A stretch of DNA of 33,225 bases from contig JAFVUV010000019.1 of NCBI GenBank assembly GCA_017502525.1, positions 1 to 33,225 on the forward strand, in the 5' to 3' direction. Of the stretch, positions 6,638 to 14,521 are shown piece after piece; within the stretch, counting starts at the first letter, position 1, and each line of letters opens with the position of its first letter. The position numbers and the translations under genes are program-made. The stretch is from Clostridia bacterium. GTDB taxonomy: Bacteria; Bacillota; Clostridia; Christensenellales; Borkfalkiaceae. The notes under the pieces are model-generated. The model was given only the letters and a program-made list of their open reading frames with translations, made no database searches and was not told the origin of the DNA.

Positions 6638-7519
6638 ATGAACGCGTGTAAATTAAAAAATAAATTGTTTATAATTATCACTTTAGTTTTAATTTTGGCG
6701 GGTATGACCGTTTTTGGAATTTTCGGATTTAATCAAACGGTAGATTACAGCAATAGTTACGAAGTTCGCGTAAGCGTTGACCAAGGCTTTGACGGGGCAA
6801 CCGATTTATTAATTAAAGAAACGAATTATTTCTTTGCAGAAAATGGAATTAAATCGCAAGCATATGCTTTCCAAAAAGCAGAAGATGGAAGTTTGCTTAT
6901 TTATAAATTTAACAAACAAGTTCCTACTTCATTTAACGATTTGCAGAAATATTTAAATGATAAACTTAGTGCGGCAGAGTTTACCTCTGCAACGGCAAAA
7001 GTTGAAGTAAACCAAGTTATCGGCAACAAAAAGTTTGATGCTGGCGTACTATCACTTGCGCTTGGAATTAGTGCGCTTGTAATATTTGTTTACGCATTGA
7101 TTATGGAAAAGCTCGCTGCCTCGGTAGCAACTTTAGGCTCGTCAGTTGTATCGTTCTTATTATTCCTTTCATTAACGGCAATTTTAAGAATACCTGCTTA
7201 TCCTTTTGTGAGCGTAGGGTTAGCGTTGTCAGTAGCAATTCCCGCTTTATTGTCGCTTGCTAGTGCAAGAAAAATGCGTTTAGTTTACAAATCAAAAGAT
7301 AAACCGAACTCTAAAGAAATCGCACAAGCGGTTATCAATAACGAAGATAAGAAATATTTGTTCACGTTAATTGCCTTTTTGGTTGGCGCGGTAGCAATTT
7401 CTGCATTGTTCGTACCTTATATGATGTTTGTAGGTGCTCAAATCGCAGTTGTTGGGATATCGTCGGTTGTATCGGCATATTTCGTGACTCCGCTCATTTG
7501 GTCGGGTATTAAAGGTTAA
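6638..7519 (+). CDS. secF: Protein translocase subunit SecF, divergent
   Basis: A 293-residue protein with one N-terminal helix (about 8-28), an external domain of roughly 100 residues and five membrane helices from about 136. This is the SecF topology and it directly follows secD. Two family hallmarks are missing. The HD pair of the second membrane segment is replaced by GSS, and the GYSxNDTVVVFDRIRE signature by GLALSVAIPALLSLAS, so the acidic and arginine residues of the core are gone. The partner SecD has lost the same class of residues, so the pair appears to have changed together. SecD and SecF are separate here rather than fused as in B. subtilis. Confidence 0.83.
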   Translation: MNACKLKNKLFIIITLVLILAGMTVFGIFGFNQTVDYSNSYEVRVSVDQGFDGATDLLIKETNYFFAENGIKSQAYAFQKAEDGSLLIYKFNKQVPTSFNDLQKYLNDKLSAAEFTSATAKVEVNQVIGNKKFDAGVLSLALGISALVIFVYALIMEKLAASVATLGSSVVSFLLFLSLTAILRIPAYPFVSVGLALSVAIPALLSLASARKMRLVYKSKDKPNSKEIAQAVINNEDKKYLFTLIAFLVGAVAISALFVPYMMFVGAQIAVVGISSVVSAYFVTPLIWSGIKG

Positions 7520-7550
7520 TAAATTGCACGGATAAACCCTGCTAAAATTT

Positions 7551-7572
7551 AAGGCGGAAATTCTTCCGCCTT
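7551..7572 (+). terminator. Hairpin between secF and recJ, possible weak terminator
   Basis: A perfect 9-bp stem (7551-7559 with 7564-7572) with loop ATTC is followed by ATTCGATTT, a poor T-tract. It may reduce rather than stop transcription into recJ, or protect the secDF message end. No separate recJ promoter is obvious in the 28 bases that follow. Confidence 0.5.
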
Positions 7573-7600
7573 ATTCGATTTAAAAACGGAAATTAAAAAA

Positions 7601-9877
7601 ATGAAAATTATTTACGGTAAAAAACTATCGGGCGATGAAAACGCTTTGATAAATAAGATTGCAAGCGAATGTGGTATACTTTTTGATACCGCAAGGCTTT
7701 TGTTTTACCGTGGAATAGATAGCATAGAAAAAGCCAAAGATTTTCTTAACCCTAGTAAACGTGGGTTTTTAAGCCCGTTTAAGTTATGCGGTATAATGCA
7801 AGCCGTTCAAAAAATCAAAGAGGCAAAAGATAATAATAGGCAAGTTTTGGTTTACGGTGATTACGACGCTGACGGAGTATGCGCCACTACCGTGTTATAT
7901 TATTGTTTAAAAGAGTTCGGCATAACCGCACGCTTTGTCGTACCTGAAAGGGAAGAAGGCTACGGTCTTAATATTGATAAAATAAACGCTTTGAACAATC
8001 AAAATAAAATTGATTTAATAATTACGGTTGACTGTGGAATAAGTGATTACGAAAAAATTGAAACGCTTAAAAATTGTGGTATAGAAGTTATAGTAACCGA
8101 CCACCACGAACCGCCTGAAATTTTACCTAAAACCATTTGTATCAATCCCAAAATCGCAGGTCAAGATTACGGATTTAACGAGCTTTGCGGTGCGGGTGTG
8201 GCTTATAAATTAGGATATGCATTAATAGGCGAAAAAGCAGACGCTTATCTTGATTTTGTAAGCCTTGCAACTGTTGCAGACAGTATGGAATTAGTGGGAG
8301 AAAATAGGGATATAACCGTTGAAGGGTTAAAACTTTTCAACAACCCTAAAACTTTAAGAAAGTGCTTTAAGTATTTGCTTGGAGATAACGCAAATAGAGA
8401 AATAACGGCACAAACCATTTCTTACAATATCGCACCGCGTATAAACGCTGGCGGAAGAATGGGCGACGCTGATACTGCGCTTCAACTTTTTGTAGAAACT
8501 GATGAAAACAGGATTTATGATTTAGCAACTAAACTTACCGAATATAATATAGCGCGTCAAGCAGAGTGCGATAGAATATACAAACAAGCAAAGTATAAAA
8601 TAGAAAGTGAAAACCTAACGGATAACGATATAATACTAGTTGCTGATGAAACTTGGAAAACGGGTTTTATAGGCATAGTTGCAGCAAAACTTGTTGAAGA
8701 ATTTTCAAGGCCGGTTTTAGTTTTTGCCGGATTAGACGGGGATTTTAAAGGCTCTGCAAGGAGTGTTGACGGGTTTAATATTTACGACGCTATTTGCGAT
8801 GCGAAGGACCTATTAATTGCTTATGGCGGGCATAGCCAAGCGGCTGGTGTTGCTGTTAGTAAAGATAATTTCCCCGCATTATCCAAGCACTTAAATGATT
8901 ATGTAAAAAATAACGGCGTAAAACTTGAGCTTGAACAAAAAATTTACGCAGAGTGGCATATAGATAAACCTATTAGTTCGCGTTTTGCTAGAGAAATAGA
9001 TGCTCTAGAACCTTTTGGGGTAGGCAACCGCCGTCCTATGTTTACAATGTCAGTAAACGCAATCAATTCACAACCGTTAAAGGTTGGCTCTCAGCATTAT
9101 TCGTTCAAAACGGACGTAATAGAAATGCTTGACTTTAACGGGGAAAAACACGTTTTGCCACTTTCATTACCGATAGATAAAAAGATAATATTTGAAATCA
9201 ACGTTTCTTCATTTAAGGGTAAAGAGAGCGTCAAGGGATACGTTAGGGGAGTAGACGTAGATTACGGCGATTTTTCACAACTTAAATTACATATTTTTCA
9301 AAACGAAATATCAAAAATTAGATGGGCAGAAGAAAAAATATTTAATAAAGCCGACCAAACGGTTTTTGAAAATAAAAAGCCAACGCTTTACTTGTTGTTC
9401 GACCCTGATAATTTAAAACTTTATCCACAACTGAAAAACTTACCTATAAGTCTATTCGTTGCAGAAGGGAAAACTTCTTCGGTTTTGGTTTCGCCCAAAA
9501 CTATTCCAACAGGGTTTGAGAAAATCGTTTACCTTGACTTACCACTCTCAGCACTATCATTTAACGGTAAAAGTTATTGTTTTAATAGCGTTTGTGGTTA
9601 TAAGGATATTGACCGATTAAGCATTGAAAGAAGCGAGTTTGGGCGCATTTTTAATAAGTTAATTAACTTGTCGGGTAGTGCCATAATCGATAGAATAACT
9701 TTCGTTAAAAATAATTTTGAAGAGAAAGATTATTATCAAGCGTTATTTGTAATCGAAGTGTTAACCGAACTCAAAATATTAGTGGAAGTAAACGGGAAAC
9801 TAATATACGACCAAAAAATCAAAAACGCATTGACAAATTCTAAAGTATATAGTAAAATTTACTCGTTAAAGGTATAA
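7601..9877 (+). CDS. recJ: Single-stranded-DNA-specific exonuclease RecJ
   Basis: A 758-residue protein with all DHH-family motifs. DYDADGVCATT lies at 87-97, TVDCGIS near 147, TDHH at 166-169, a DHHA1 domain with GGHSQAAG at 409-416, and an OB-type region with LEPFGVGNRRP near 470. The long C-terminal region (about 570-758) is as seen in Bacillota RecJ. It degrades single-stranded DNA 5' to 3' with Mn/Mg in recombination and mismatch or base-excision repair. The ribosome binding site is poor. It is followed by relA after 2 bases. In B. subtilis and Clostridium apt usually lies between recJ and relA; it is absent here. Confidence 0.95.
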   Translation: MKIIYGKKLSGDENALINKIASECGILFDTARLLFYRGIDSIEKAKDFLNPSKRGFLSPFKLCGIMQAVQKIKEAKDNNRQVLVYGDYDADGVCATTVLYYCLKEFGITARFVVPEREEGYGLNIDKINALNNQNKIDLIITVDCGISDYEKIETLKNCGIEVIVTDHHEPPEILPKTICINPKIAGQDYGFNELCGAGVAYKLGYALIGEKADAYLDFVSLATVADSMELVGENRDITVEGLKLFNNPKTLRKCFKYLLGDNANREITAQTISYNIAPRINAGGRMGDADTALQLFVETDENRIYDLATKLTEYNIARQAECDRIYKQAKYKIESENLTDNDIILVADETWKTGFIGIVAAKLVEEFSRPVLVFAGLDGDFKGSARSVDGFNIYDAICDAKDLLIAYGGHSQAAGVAVSKDNFPALSKHLNDYVKNNGVKLELEQKIYAEWHIDKPISSRFAREIDALEPFGVGNRRPMFTMSVNAINSQPLKVGSQHYSFKTDVIEMLDFNGEKHVLPLSLPIDKKIIFEINVSSFKGKESVKGYVRGVDVDYGDFSQLKLHIFQNEISKIRWAEEKIFNKADQTVFENKKPTLYLLFDPDNLKLYPQLKNLPISLFVAEGKTSSVLVSPKTIPTGFEKIVYLDLPLSALSFNGKSYCFNSVCGYKDIDRLSIERSEFGRIFNKLINLSGSAIIDRITFVKNNFEEKDYYQALFVIEVLTELKILVEVNGKLIYDQKIKNALTNSKVYSKIYSLKV

Positions 9878-9879
9878 GT

Positions 9880-12015
9880 ATGATTGAAATTTTAACTAGA
9901 ATGGAAAACACCTATAACGGTAAGGAATACGCGTTGTTAAAGCACGCGTACGACTATTCCAGAAAAGCCCACGTTAATCAAAAGCGTGCCTCGGGGGAAG
10001 AGTATTTTATTCATCCCTGTACCGTTGCGGGCATTTTGATTGATTTAGGGCTTGACGCCGCAACTGTAGCTGCGGCTTTTTTGCATGACGTTATTGAAGA
10101 TACGCCCGTATCTGAAGGCGACATTAAAAAAGAGTTTGGTGAAGAAGTTTTAGAATTAGTAGTTGGCGTTACAAAACTAGAAAAAATTAGTTTTACTTCG
10201 AAAGAAGAAGAGCAAGCGGAGAACTTTAGAAAGATTTTCGTCGCAATGGCGAAAGATATAAGAGTAATAATAATAAAACTTGCGGATAGATTACACAATA
10301 TGCGTTCTCTTAACTTTTTATCGCAAGAACGCCAACAACGTATGGCGAGAGAAACGCTTGAAATATACGCGCCACTTGCCGACCGTTTAGGTATATCGCA
10401 AATCAAGTGCGAACTTGAAGATTTGTGTTTAAAATATCTAGAACCGGATTTTTACGAATATTTATCAACCAACGTTGAAGAACGCTTAAAAGCCAATGTT
10501 GAATTTGTTGACCACGTAGTGTCTGAAGTTAAAGATTTACTTGGCGAAACTAACGTTTCGGGTGAAGTTTTCGGCAGAAAAAAGCACTTGTATAGTATTT
10601 ATCGCAAGATGAAAGAGCGCAATAAAACGCTCGACCAAATTTACGATTTAGTAGCGATTAGAATTATAGTAAACACGATAGACGAGTGCTATGAAGTTTT
10701 TGGTAAAATTCACCATAAATGGAAACCTGTTCCGGGCAGAATTAAGGATTATATAGCAACGCCAAAGCCGAATATGTACCGTTCGTTGCACACCACTGTA
10801 GTTACAAACTTCGGAAAAGTTTTTGAAATTCAAATCCGTACTTACGAAATGAACCACGCAGCAGAATACGGTATCGCGGCGCACTGGAAATATAAAGAAA
10901 ATAAAAAGATAGCAGACGACCTTGATACAAGACTTTCTTGGATAAGAGAAGTTATGGAATGGCAAGGCGGTCTAAAGGACAGTAAAGAGTTTTTAAACTC
11001 TCTTAAAGGTGATATATATAGTTCTGAAGTATTAGTGTTTACGCCTAAGGGTGACGTTATAAGTTTACCTAAAGACGCAACGCCCCTTGACTTTGCGTAT
11101 AGTATTCACTCGGCAGTTGGCAACAAGTGCGTTGGTGCGAAAGTTAACTCTAAGATGGTGCCATTAAACACCACTCTAAACGTTGGTGACGTCGTTGAAG
11201 TTATAACGTCGCAAAACTCAAAGGGTCCGTCGTGGGACTGGCTTAAAATTGTTAAAAGTTCAAGTGCGCGCGTGAAAATCAAACAGTTTTTCAAGCGTGA
11301 AATGAAAGACGAAAACATTAAAACCGGTAAGGTTATGCTTGATGCCGAAGCAAAACATAGAGGCTATAATTTAAACGAGTTGCTTACCGAAGACGCGTTT
11401 TTAAGTATTTCGGCAAAACTATCGTTTAACGGACAAGACGAAATGTTCGCGTCTATCGGATATGGCGCGGTGTCAGTTAATCAAGTTATAATTAAGCTTA
11501 TTGACTATCACAGGAAGAGCCAACCGCAACAAGAAGCAACCAAATTCTTTAAATCTAACAAAAAGCACGATAGTGGTGTTAGCGTAAAGGGTATGGCAGG
11601 ACTTTTGGTGCGTTTTGCCGGTTGTTGTAATCCCGTTCCCGGAGATGACATTGTTGGTTTTATTTCGCGCGGACACGGTGTAACCGTGCATAGAGCCGAT
11701 TGCCCCAACGTAAATAACTTTGACAAAGATAGATTGATTGAAGTTTCTTGGACTAAAGTTGCTGACGACGGTTCATATAATACGGGTATAAAAGTACTTG
11801 GGCATACACAAACGGAAATATTAACTATTGTGGCTGGAGTATGTTCTCAACTTAAACTAGATATAGTTTCAACTAACGGTAGAACTGATAGCAAAACGAA
11901 TAGTGCCGTAGTTGATTTTCACATTAGATTAAACAGCGCGGAAGAACTTAAAAATCTTATAAACAAATTAAGTCAAGACCCCAAAATCTTGGACGTATTT
12001 AGGACGGCAAACTAA
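9880..12015 (+). CDS. relA: Bifunctional (p)ppGpp synthetase/hydrolase (RelA/SpoT homologue)
   Basis: A 711-residue Rel protein with the full domain order. The HD hydrolase has HDVIEDT at 69-75 and KLADRLHNMR near 135. The synthetase has GRKKHLYSIYRKM near 230 and YRSLHTTV near 301. A TGS domain follows (about 385-446), then a linker with GCCNPVPGDDIVGF near 590, and an ACT domain from about 640. Intact hydrolase residues indicate both synthesis and breakdown of (p)ppGpp in response to uncharged tRNA on the ribosome. The stop overlaps the start of the next gene as TAATG. It shares the operon with secDF and recJ, a neighbourhood conserved in Bacillota. Confidence 0.96.
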   Translation: MIEILTRMENTYNGKEYALLKHAYDYSRKAHVNQKRASGEEYFIHPCTVAGILIDLGLDAATVAAAFLHDVIEDTPVSEGDIKKEFGEEVLELVVGVTKLEKISFTSKEEEQAENFRKIFVAMAKDIRVIIIKLADRLHNMRSLNFLSQERQQRMARETLEIYAPLADRLGISQIKCELEDLCLKYLEPDFYEYLSTNVEERLKANVEFVDHVVSEVKDLLGETNVSGEVFGRKKHLYSIYRKMKERNKTLDQIYDLVAIRIIVNTIDECYEVFGKIHHKWKPVPGRIKDYIATPKPNMYRSLHTTVVTNFGKVFEIQIRTYEMNHAAEYGIAAHWKYKENKKIADDLDTRLSWIREVMEWQGGLKDSKEFLNSLKGDIYSSEVLVFTPKGDVISLPKDATPLDFAYSIHSAVGNKCVGAKVNSKMVPLNTTLNVGDVVEVITSQNSKGPSWDWLKIVKSSSARVKIKQFFKREMKDENIKTGKVMLDAEAKHRGYNLNELLTEDAFLSISAKLSFNGQDEMFASIGYGAVSVNQVIIKLIDYHRKSQPQQEATKFFKSNKKHDSGVSVKGMAGLLVRFAGCCNPVPGDDIVGFISRGHGVTVHRADCPNVNNFDKDRLIEVSWTKVADDGSYNTGIKVLGHTQTEILTIVAGVCSQLKLDIVSTNGRTDSKTNSAVVDFHIRLNSAEELKNLINKLSQDPKILDVFRTAN

Positions 12016-12629
12016 TGAAACTTTATCATTTACGCTCAGGTCCTTTACGCGTGAATACTTACTTTTTGGTTAACGAATTAAATCAAGCGGTAGTTATAGA
12101 TAGTGGAGAAAACTATAAAAAAGTAAAGCAAGTTGAAAGTGAGTGTGGATTTAAGATTGAAGCAGTTCTTTTAACCCACGCGCATTTTGACCACGCGGGT
12201 AACGCAAAAAAATTGCAGGACGACGGTGCGAAAATATATATTAGCGAACTAGACGCACCAAAACTATTAAACGAACAAAACTTAAGCAGTGATTTTGGGC
12301 GCGAGTTTGACTATTTAACTGCAGATTATACTATTGTCGACGGTCAAACGCTTAACGTTTGTGGCATTGATATAAAAGTTATAGCGACGCCGGGGCATAC
12401 TGACGGTTCGGTGTGCTTTTTGGTTGGAAACATGCTATTTACGGGCGACACTTTGTTTTTAGAAAGCGTTGGTAGAACGGATTTTATCACGGGCGATAGA
12501 AACGAACTCGTTAAGTCGGTAAAAAAACTATTTGCTTTAGACGGCGAATATACCGTATATCCTGGGCACGAAGATTTTACCACCCTTTCACACGAAAGAA
12601 AATATAACGCATTTGTAGATTATGATTGA
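12015..12629 (+). CDS. MBL-fold metallohydrolase (glyoxalase II-like, YqgX type)
   Basis: A 204-residue single-domain metallo-beta-lactamase-fold enzyme. THAHFDHAG supplies the HxHxDH zinc ligands (H55, H57, D59, H60). Further ligands lie in TPGHTDGS, FTGDTLF and YPGHEDFT. The size and motifs match the short glyoxalase-II-like proteins such as YqgX, which may hydrolyse thioesters; the true substrate is unknown. It overlaps relA by one base and hemZ by 8 bases, so translation is probably coupled through all three. This gene sits between relA/dtd and hemZ in many Clostridia. Confidence 0.85.
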   Translation: MKLYHLRSGPLRVNTYFLVNELNQAVVIDSGENYKKVKQVESECGFKIEAVLLTHAHFDHAGNAKKLQDDGAKIYISELDAPKLLNEQNLSSDFGREFDYLTADYTIVDGQTLNVCGIDIKVIATPGHTDGSVCFLVGNMLFTGDTLFLESVGRTDFITGDRNELVKSVKKLFALDGEYTVYPGHEDFTTLSHERKYNAFVDYD

Positions 12630-13995
12630 TACTGATTTAACATATCTTGAAAGCGAGTTGATGGAGGTCGTTAACCTTTTCGACGGCGCGGAAAATTTAA
12701 AAATTAAACATAGATTTAAAGAGAACGAAAATAAATTAGTTAATACCGTTACAATTGACGGCAAGGTATACGCATACGGCAATTTCGTTAGAGATTTTGG
12801 GAACGAAATTGAAAAGAAACGTTTGGTTAAACGCTATGCAAAATTATCGGTTTATAAAGGTTTATCTAAGCACTTGGACGTAGAATTGCCGTGGGGTGCA
12901 TTGACGGGAATAAGACCAACGAAACTTGCGTATCAGCAAATTGAATCCGACGGAGAGTTTACTGAGTTTTTTACCGACGTTATGAAGGTAAGCCAACAAA
13001 AAACAAACCTAATAAGAGATATTTTGCAAGTTCAAAAAGGTATATACGAAAAGGATGACGACAACACGGATTTTTTCGTTTTCGTTCCGTTTTGTCCGTC
13101 TAGATGCAAATATTGTTCGTTTATTAGTGCGGATATTAAAAGTGCGCAAAAGCACGTTGACGAATACGTTGACGCGCTTATCGACGAAATTGAATTTAGT
13201 TCAAAGTTTGTAAAAAAGTTGCGCAGTATTTATATAGGCGGGGGCACGCCCGTAGCGTTAGATGACGACAAATTAGAAAAAATCTTATGCGCTATTGATA
13301 AAATCAATAACGGTGTAGAATTTACCGTAGAAGCAGGTAGACCTGATAGAATAACCGAAAGTAACTTAAAACTGCTAAAAAAACACGGGGTTACTAGAAT
13401 TTGTATAAATCCACAAACTTTTAATGATAAGACGTTAAAACTTATGGGGAGAAATCACACGGCTAAAGACGTGGTAGAGAAATATATGCTCGCAAAAGAT
13501 TCGTTCTCCGTAAATATGGATTTAATCGCTGGGCTAACGGGAGAAAGTTTTGAAGATTTTAAGTATAGCGTCGATAAAGCGATTGAACTTTCACCCGATA
13601 ATATTACCGTGCACACACTATGTATTAAACGCGGTTCGTTCCTTGCACAAACTGAAAGTAGGCTTTCGGGCGAGCAAGTAACGAAAATGGTTGATTATGC
13701 GCGCGAAACGTTAACTAAAGCAGGATATGAGCCGTATTATTTATATAGACAAAAATATATGGCTGGCAATTTAGAAAACGTTGGATACGCAAAGCCGGGA
13801 AAGGCTTGTATATACAACGTTGACGTTATGGAAGAAATATGCTCTAACGTTGCTTGTGGGGCGAACGCTATAAGCAAAAAAGTTTATAACGGCGGGGAAA
13901 GGATAGAGCGAGAAGCATCCCCGAAAGACGTGCCAACATATTTAGCAAAGTTGGAAAAAATAAAAGAAAATAAAGAAAAATTGTTTAATCAGTAA
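12622..13995 (+). CDS. hemZ: HemZ-type radical SAM protein (coproporphyrinogen dehydrogenase-like)
   Basis: A 457-residue radical SAM protein. The cluster-binding CPSRCKYC places cysteines at 158, 162 and 165. IYIGGGTP (SAM-binding glycine motif) lies near 197, and NPQTFNDKTLKLMGRNH and NMDLIAGL follow, typical of the HemN/HemW family. The N-terminal extension of about 150 residues before the radical SAM domain marks it as HemZ rather than HemW. HemZ is annotated as oxygen-independent coproporphyrinogen III oxidase 2, but that activity is not firmly shown, and no other heme genes are in view. It is the last gene of the secDF operon. No clear terminator follows before the rpsO promoter at 14014. 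Confidence 0.88.
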   Translation: MIDTDLTYLESELMEVVNLFDGAENLKIKHRFKENENKLVNTVTIDGKVYAYGNFVRDFGNEIEKKRLVKRYAKLSVYKGLSKHLDVELPWGALTGIRPTKLAYQQIESDGEFTEFFTDVMKVSQQKTNLIRDILQVQKGIYEKDDDNTDFFVFVPFCPSRCKYCSFISADIKSAQKHVDEYVDALIDEIEFSSKFVKKLRSIYIGGGTPVALDDDKLEKILCAIDKINNGVEFTVEAGRPDRITESNLKLLKKHGVTRICINPQTFNDKTLKLMGRNHTAKDVVEKYMLAKDSFSVNMDLIAGLTGESFEDFKYSVDKAIELSPDNITVHTLCIKRGSFLAQTESRLSGEQVTKMVDYARETLTKAGYEPYYLYRQKYMAGNLENVGYAKPGKACIYNVDVMEEICSNVACGANAISKKVYNGGERIEREASPKDVPTYLAKLEKIKENKEKLFNQ

Positions 13996-14013
13996 AAGTT
14001 TGGTGAAAAACAG

Positions 14014-14042
14014 TTTACAAAGCAAATTAAATTTGGTATACT
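14014..14042 (+). promoter_or_regulatory. Promoter of rpsO
   Basis: TTTACA (14014-14019), a 17-base spacer and TATACT (14037-14042). It gives a leader of about 90 bases before rpsO. Confidence 0.75.
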
Positions 14043-14062
14043 TTATAGGCTTAATACTTTTT

Positions 14063-14096
14063 GCAAGGGCGGTGGGTTCTCCTCCCCGAACTTTGC
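14063..14096 (+). promoter_or_regulatory. Structured rpsO leader, possible S15 autoregulatory element
   Basis: GCAAG (14063-14067) can pair with CTTTGC (14091-14096, one bulge) around a G-rich then C-rich core (GGCGGTGGG, CCTCCCC). The element stands out in an AT-rich intergenic region directly upstream of rpsO. S15 leaders in several phyla use G-rich hairpins to bind S15. The match to a named leader class is not proven. Confidence 0.35.
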
Positions 14097-14137
14097 TTAA
14101 AGCGAATTATCCATAAAAAATAGGAGGTAAAAAGAAT

Positions 14138-14401
14138 ATGGACAAGGCAAAGAAAGCGGAAATAATCGCTAAATTCGGCAAACATGAAGGTGATACGGGT
14201 TGTGCAGAAGTACAAATCGCACTTCTTACCGAAAGAATCAATCACCTTAACGCACACTTGTCAACCAATAAGCACGACAATCACTCACGTCGCGGTCTTA
14301 TGAAGATGGTTGGTGAAAGGCGTAGCCTTTTGAAATATTTGCAAGAAATTGATATCGAAAGATACAGAAAGATTATTGCAGATTTAAATTTAAGAAAGTA
14401 A
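14138..14401 (+). CDS. rpsO: 30S ribosomal protein S15
   Basis: 87 residues, the usual length for S15. The sequence contains [22 protein letters not shown] and [22 protein letters not shown], the conserved rRNA-binding segments. S15 binds 16S rRNA helices 20-22 and starts platform assembly of the small subunit. It has a TAGGAGG ribosome binding site, its own promoter and leader, and a terminator between it and pnp. The rpsO-pnp order is conserved across bacteria. Confidence 0.98.
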   Translation: MDKAKKAEIIAKFGKHEGDTGCAEVQIALLTERINHLNAHLSTNKHDNHSRRGLMKMVGERRSLLKYLQEIDIERYRKIIADLNLRK

Positions 14402-14413
14402 AAAGGTCAAAGG

Positions 14414-14448
14414 TCGGGGCGGCATAATTTTTTGTCGCCCGATTTTTT
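14414..14448 (+). terminator. Terminator between rpsO and pnp
   Basis: A G/C-rich stem (14414-14424 with 14433-14442, one bulged G) is followed by TTTTTT at 14443-14448. It should set the ratio of rpsO to pnp transcripts if pnp is read through from the rpsO promoter. Confidence 0.8.
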
Positions 14449-14465
14449 GTTAAACGAAACTAATG

Positions 14466-14488
14466 CGTCGGCGTAGGTTGCGCCGTCG
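14466..14488 (+). promoter_or_regulatory. Hairpin in the pnp leader
   Basis: CGTCGGCG (14466-14473) pairs with CGCCGTCG (14481-14488) with a single T-T mismatch and a 7-nt loop. It lies 33 bases before the pnp start. pnp leaders in other bacteria carry a processed stem used for autoregulation; such a role here is a guess. Confidence 0.35.
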
Positions 14489-14521
14489 TTTCAGGAATAA
14501 ATTAGAGTATAGGAGAGAACA

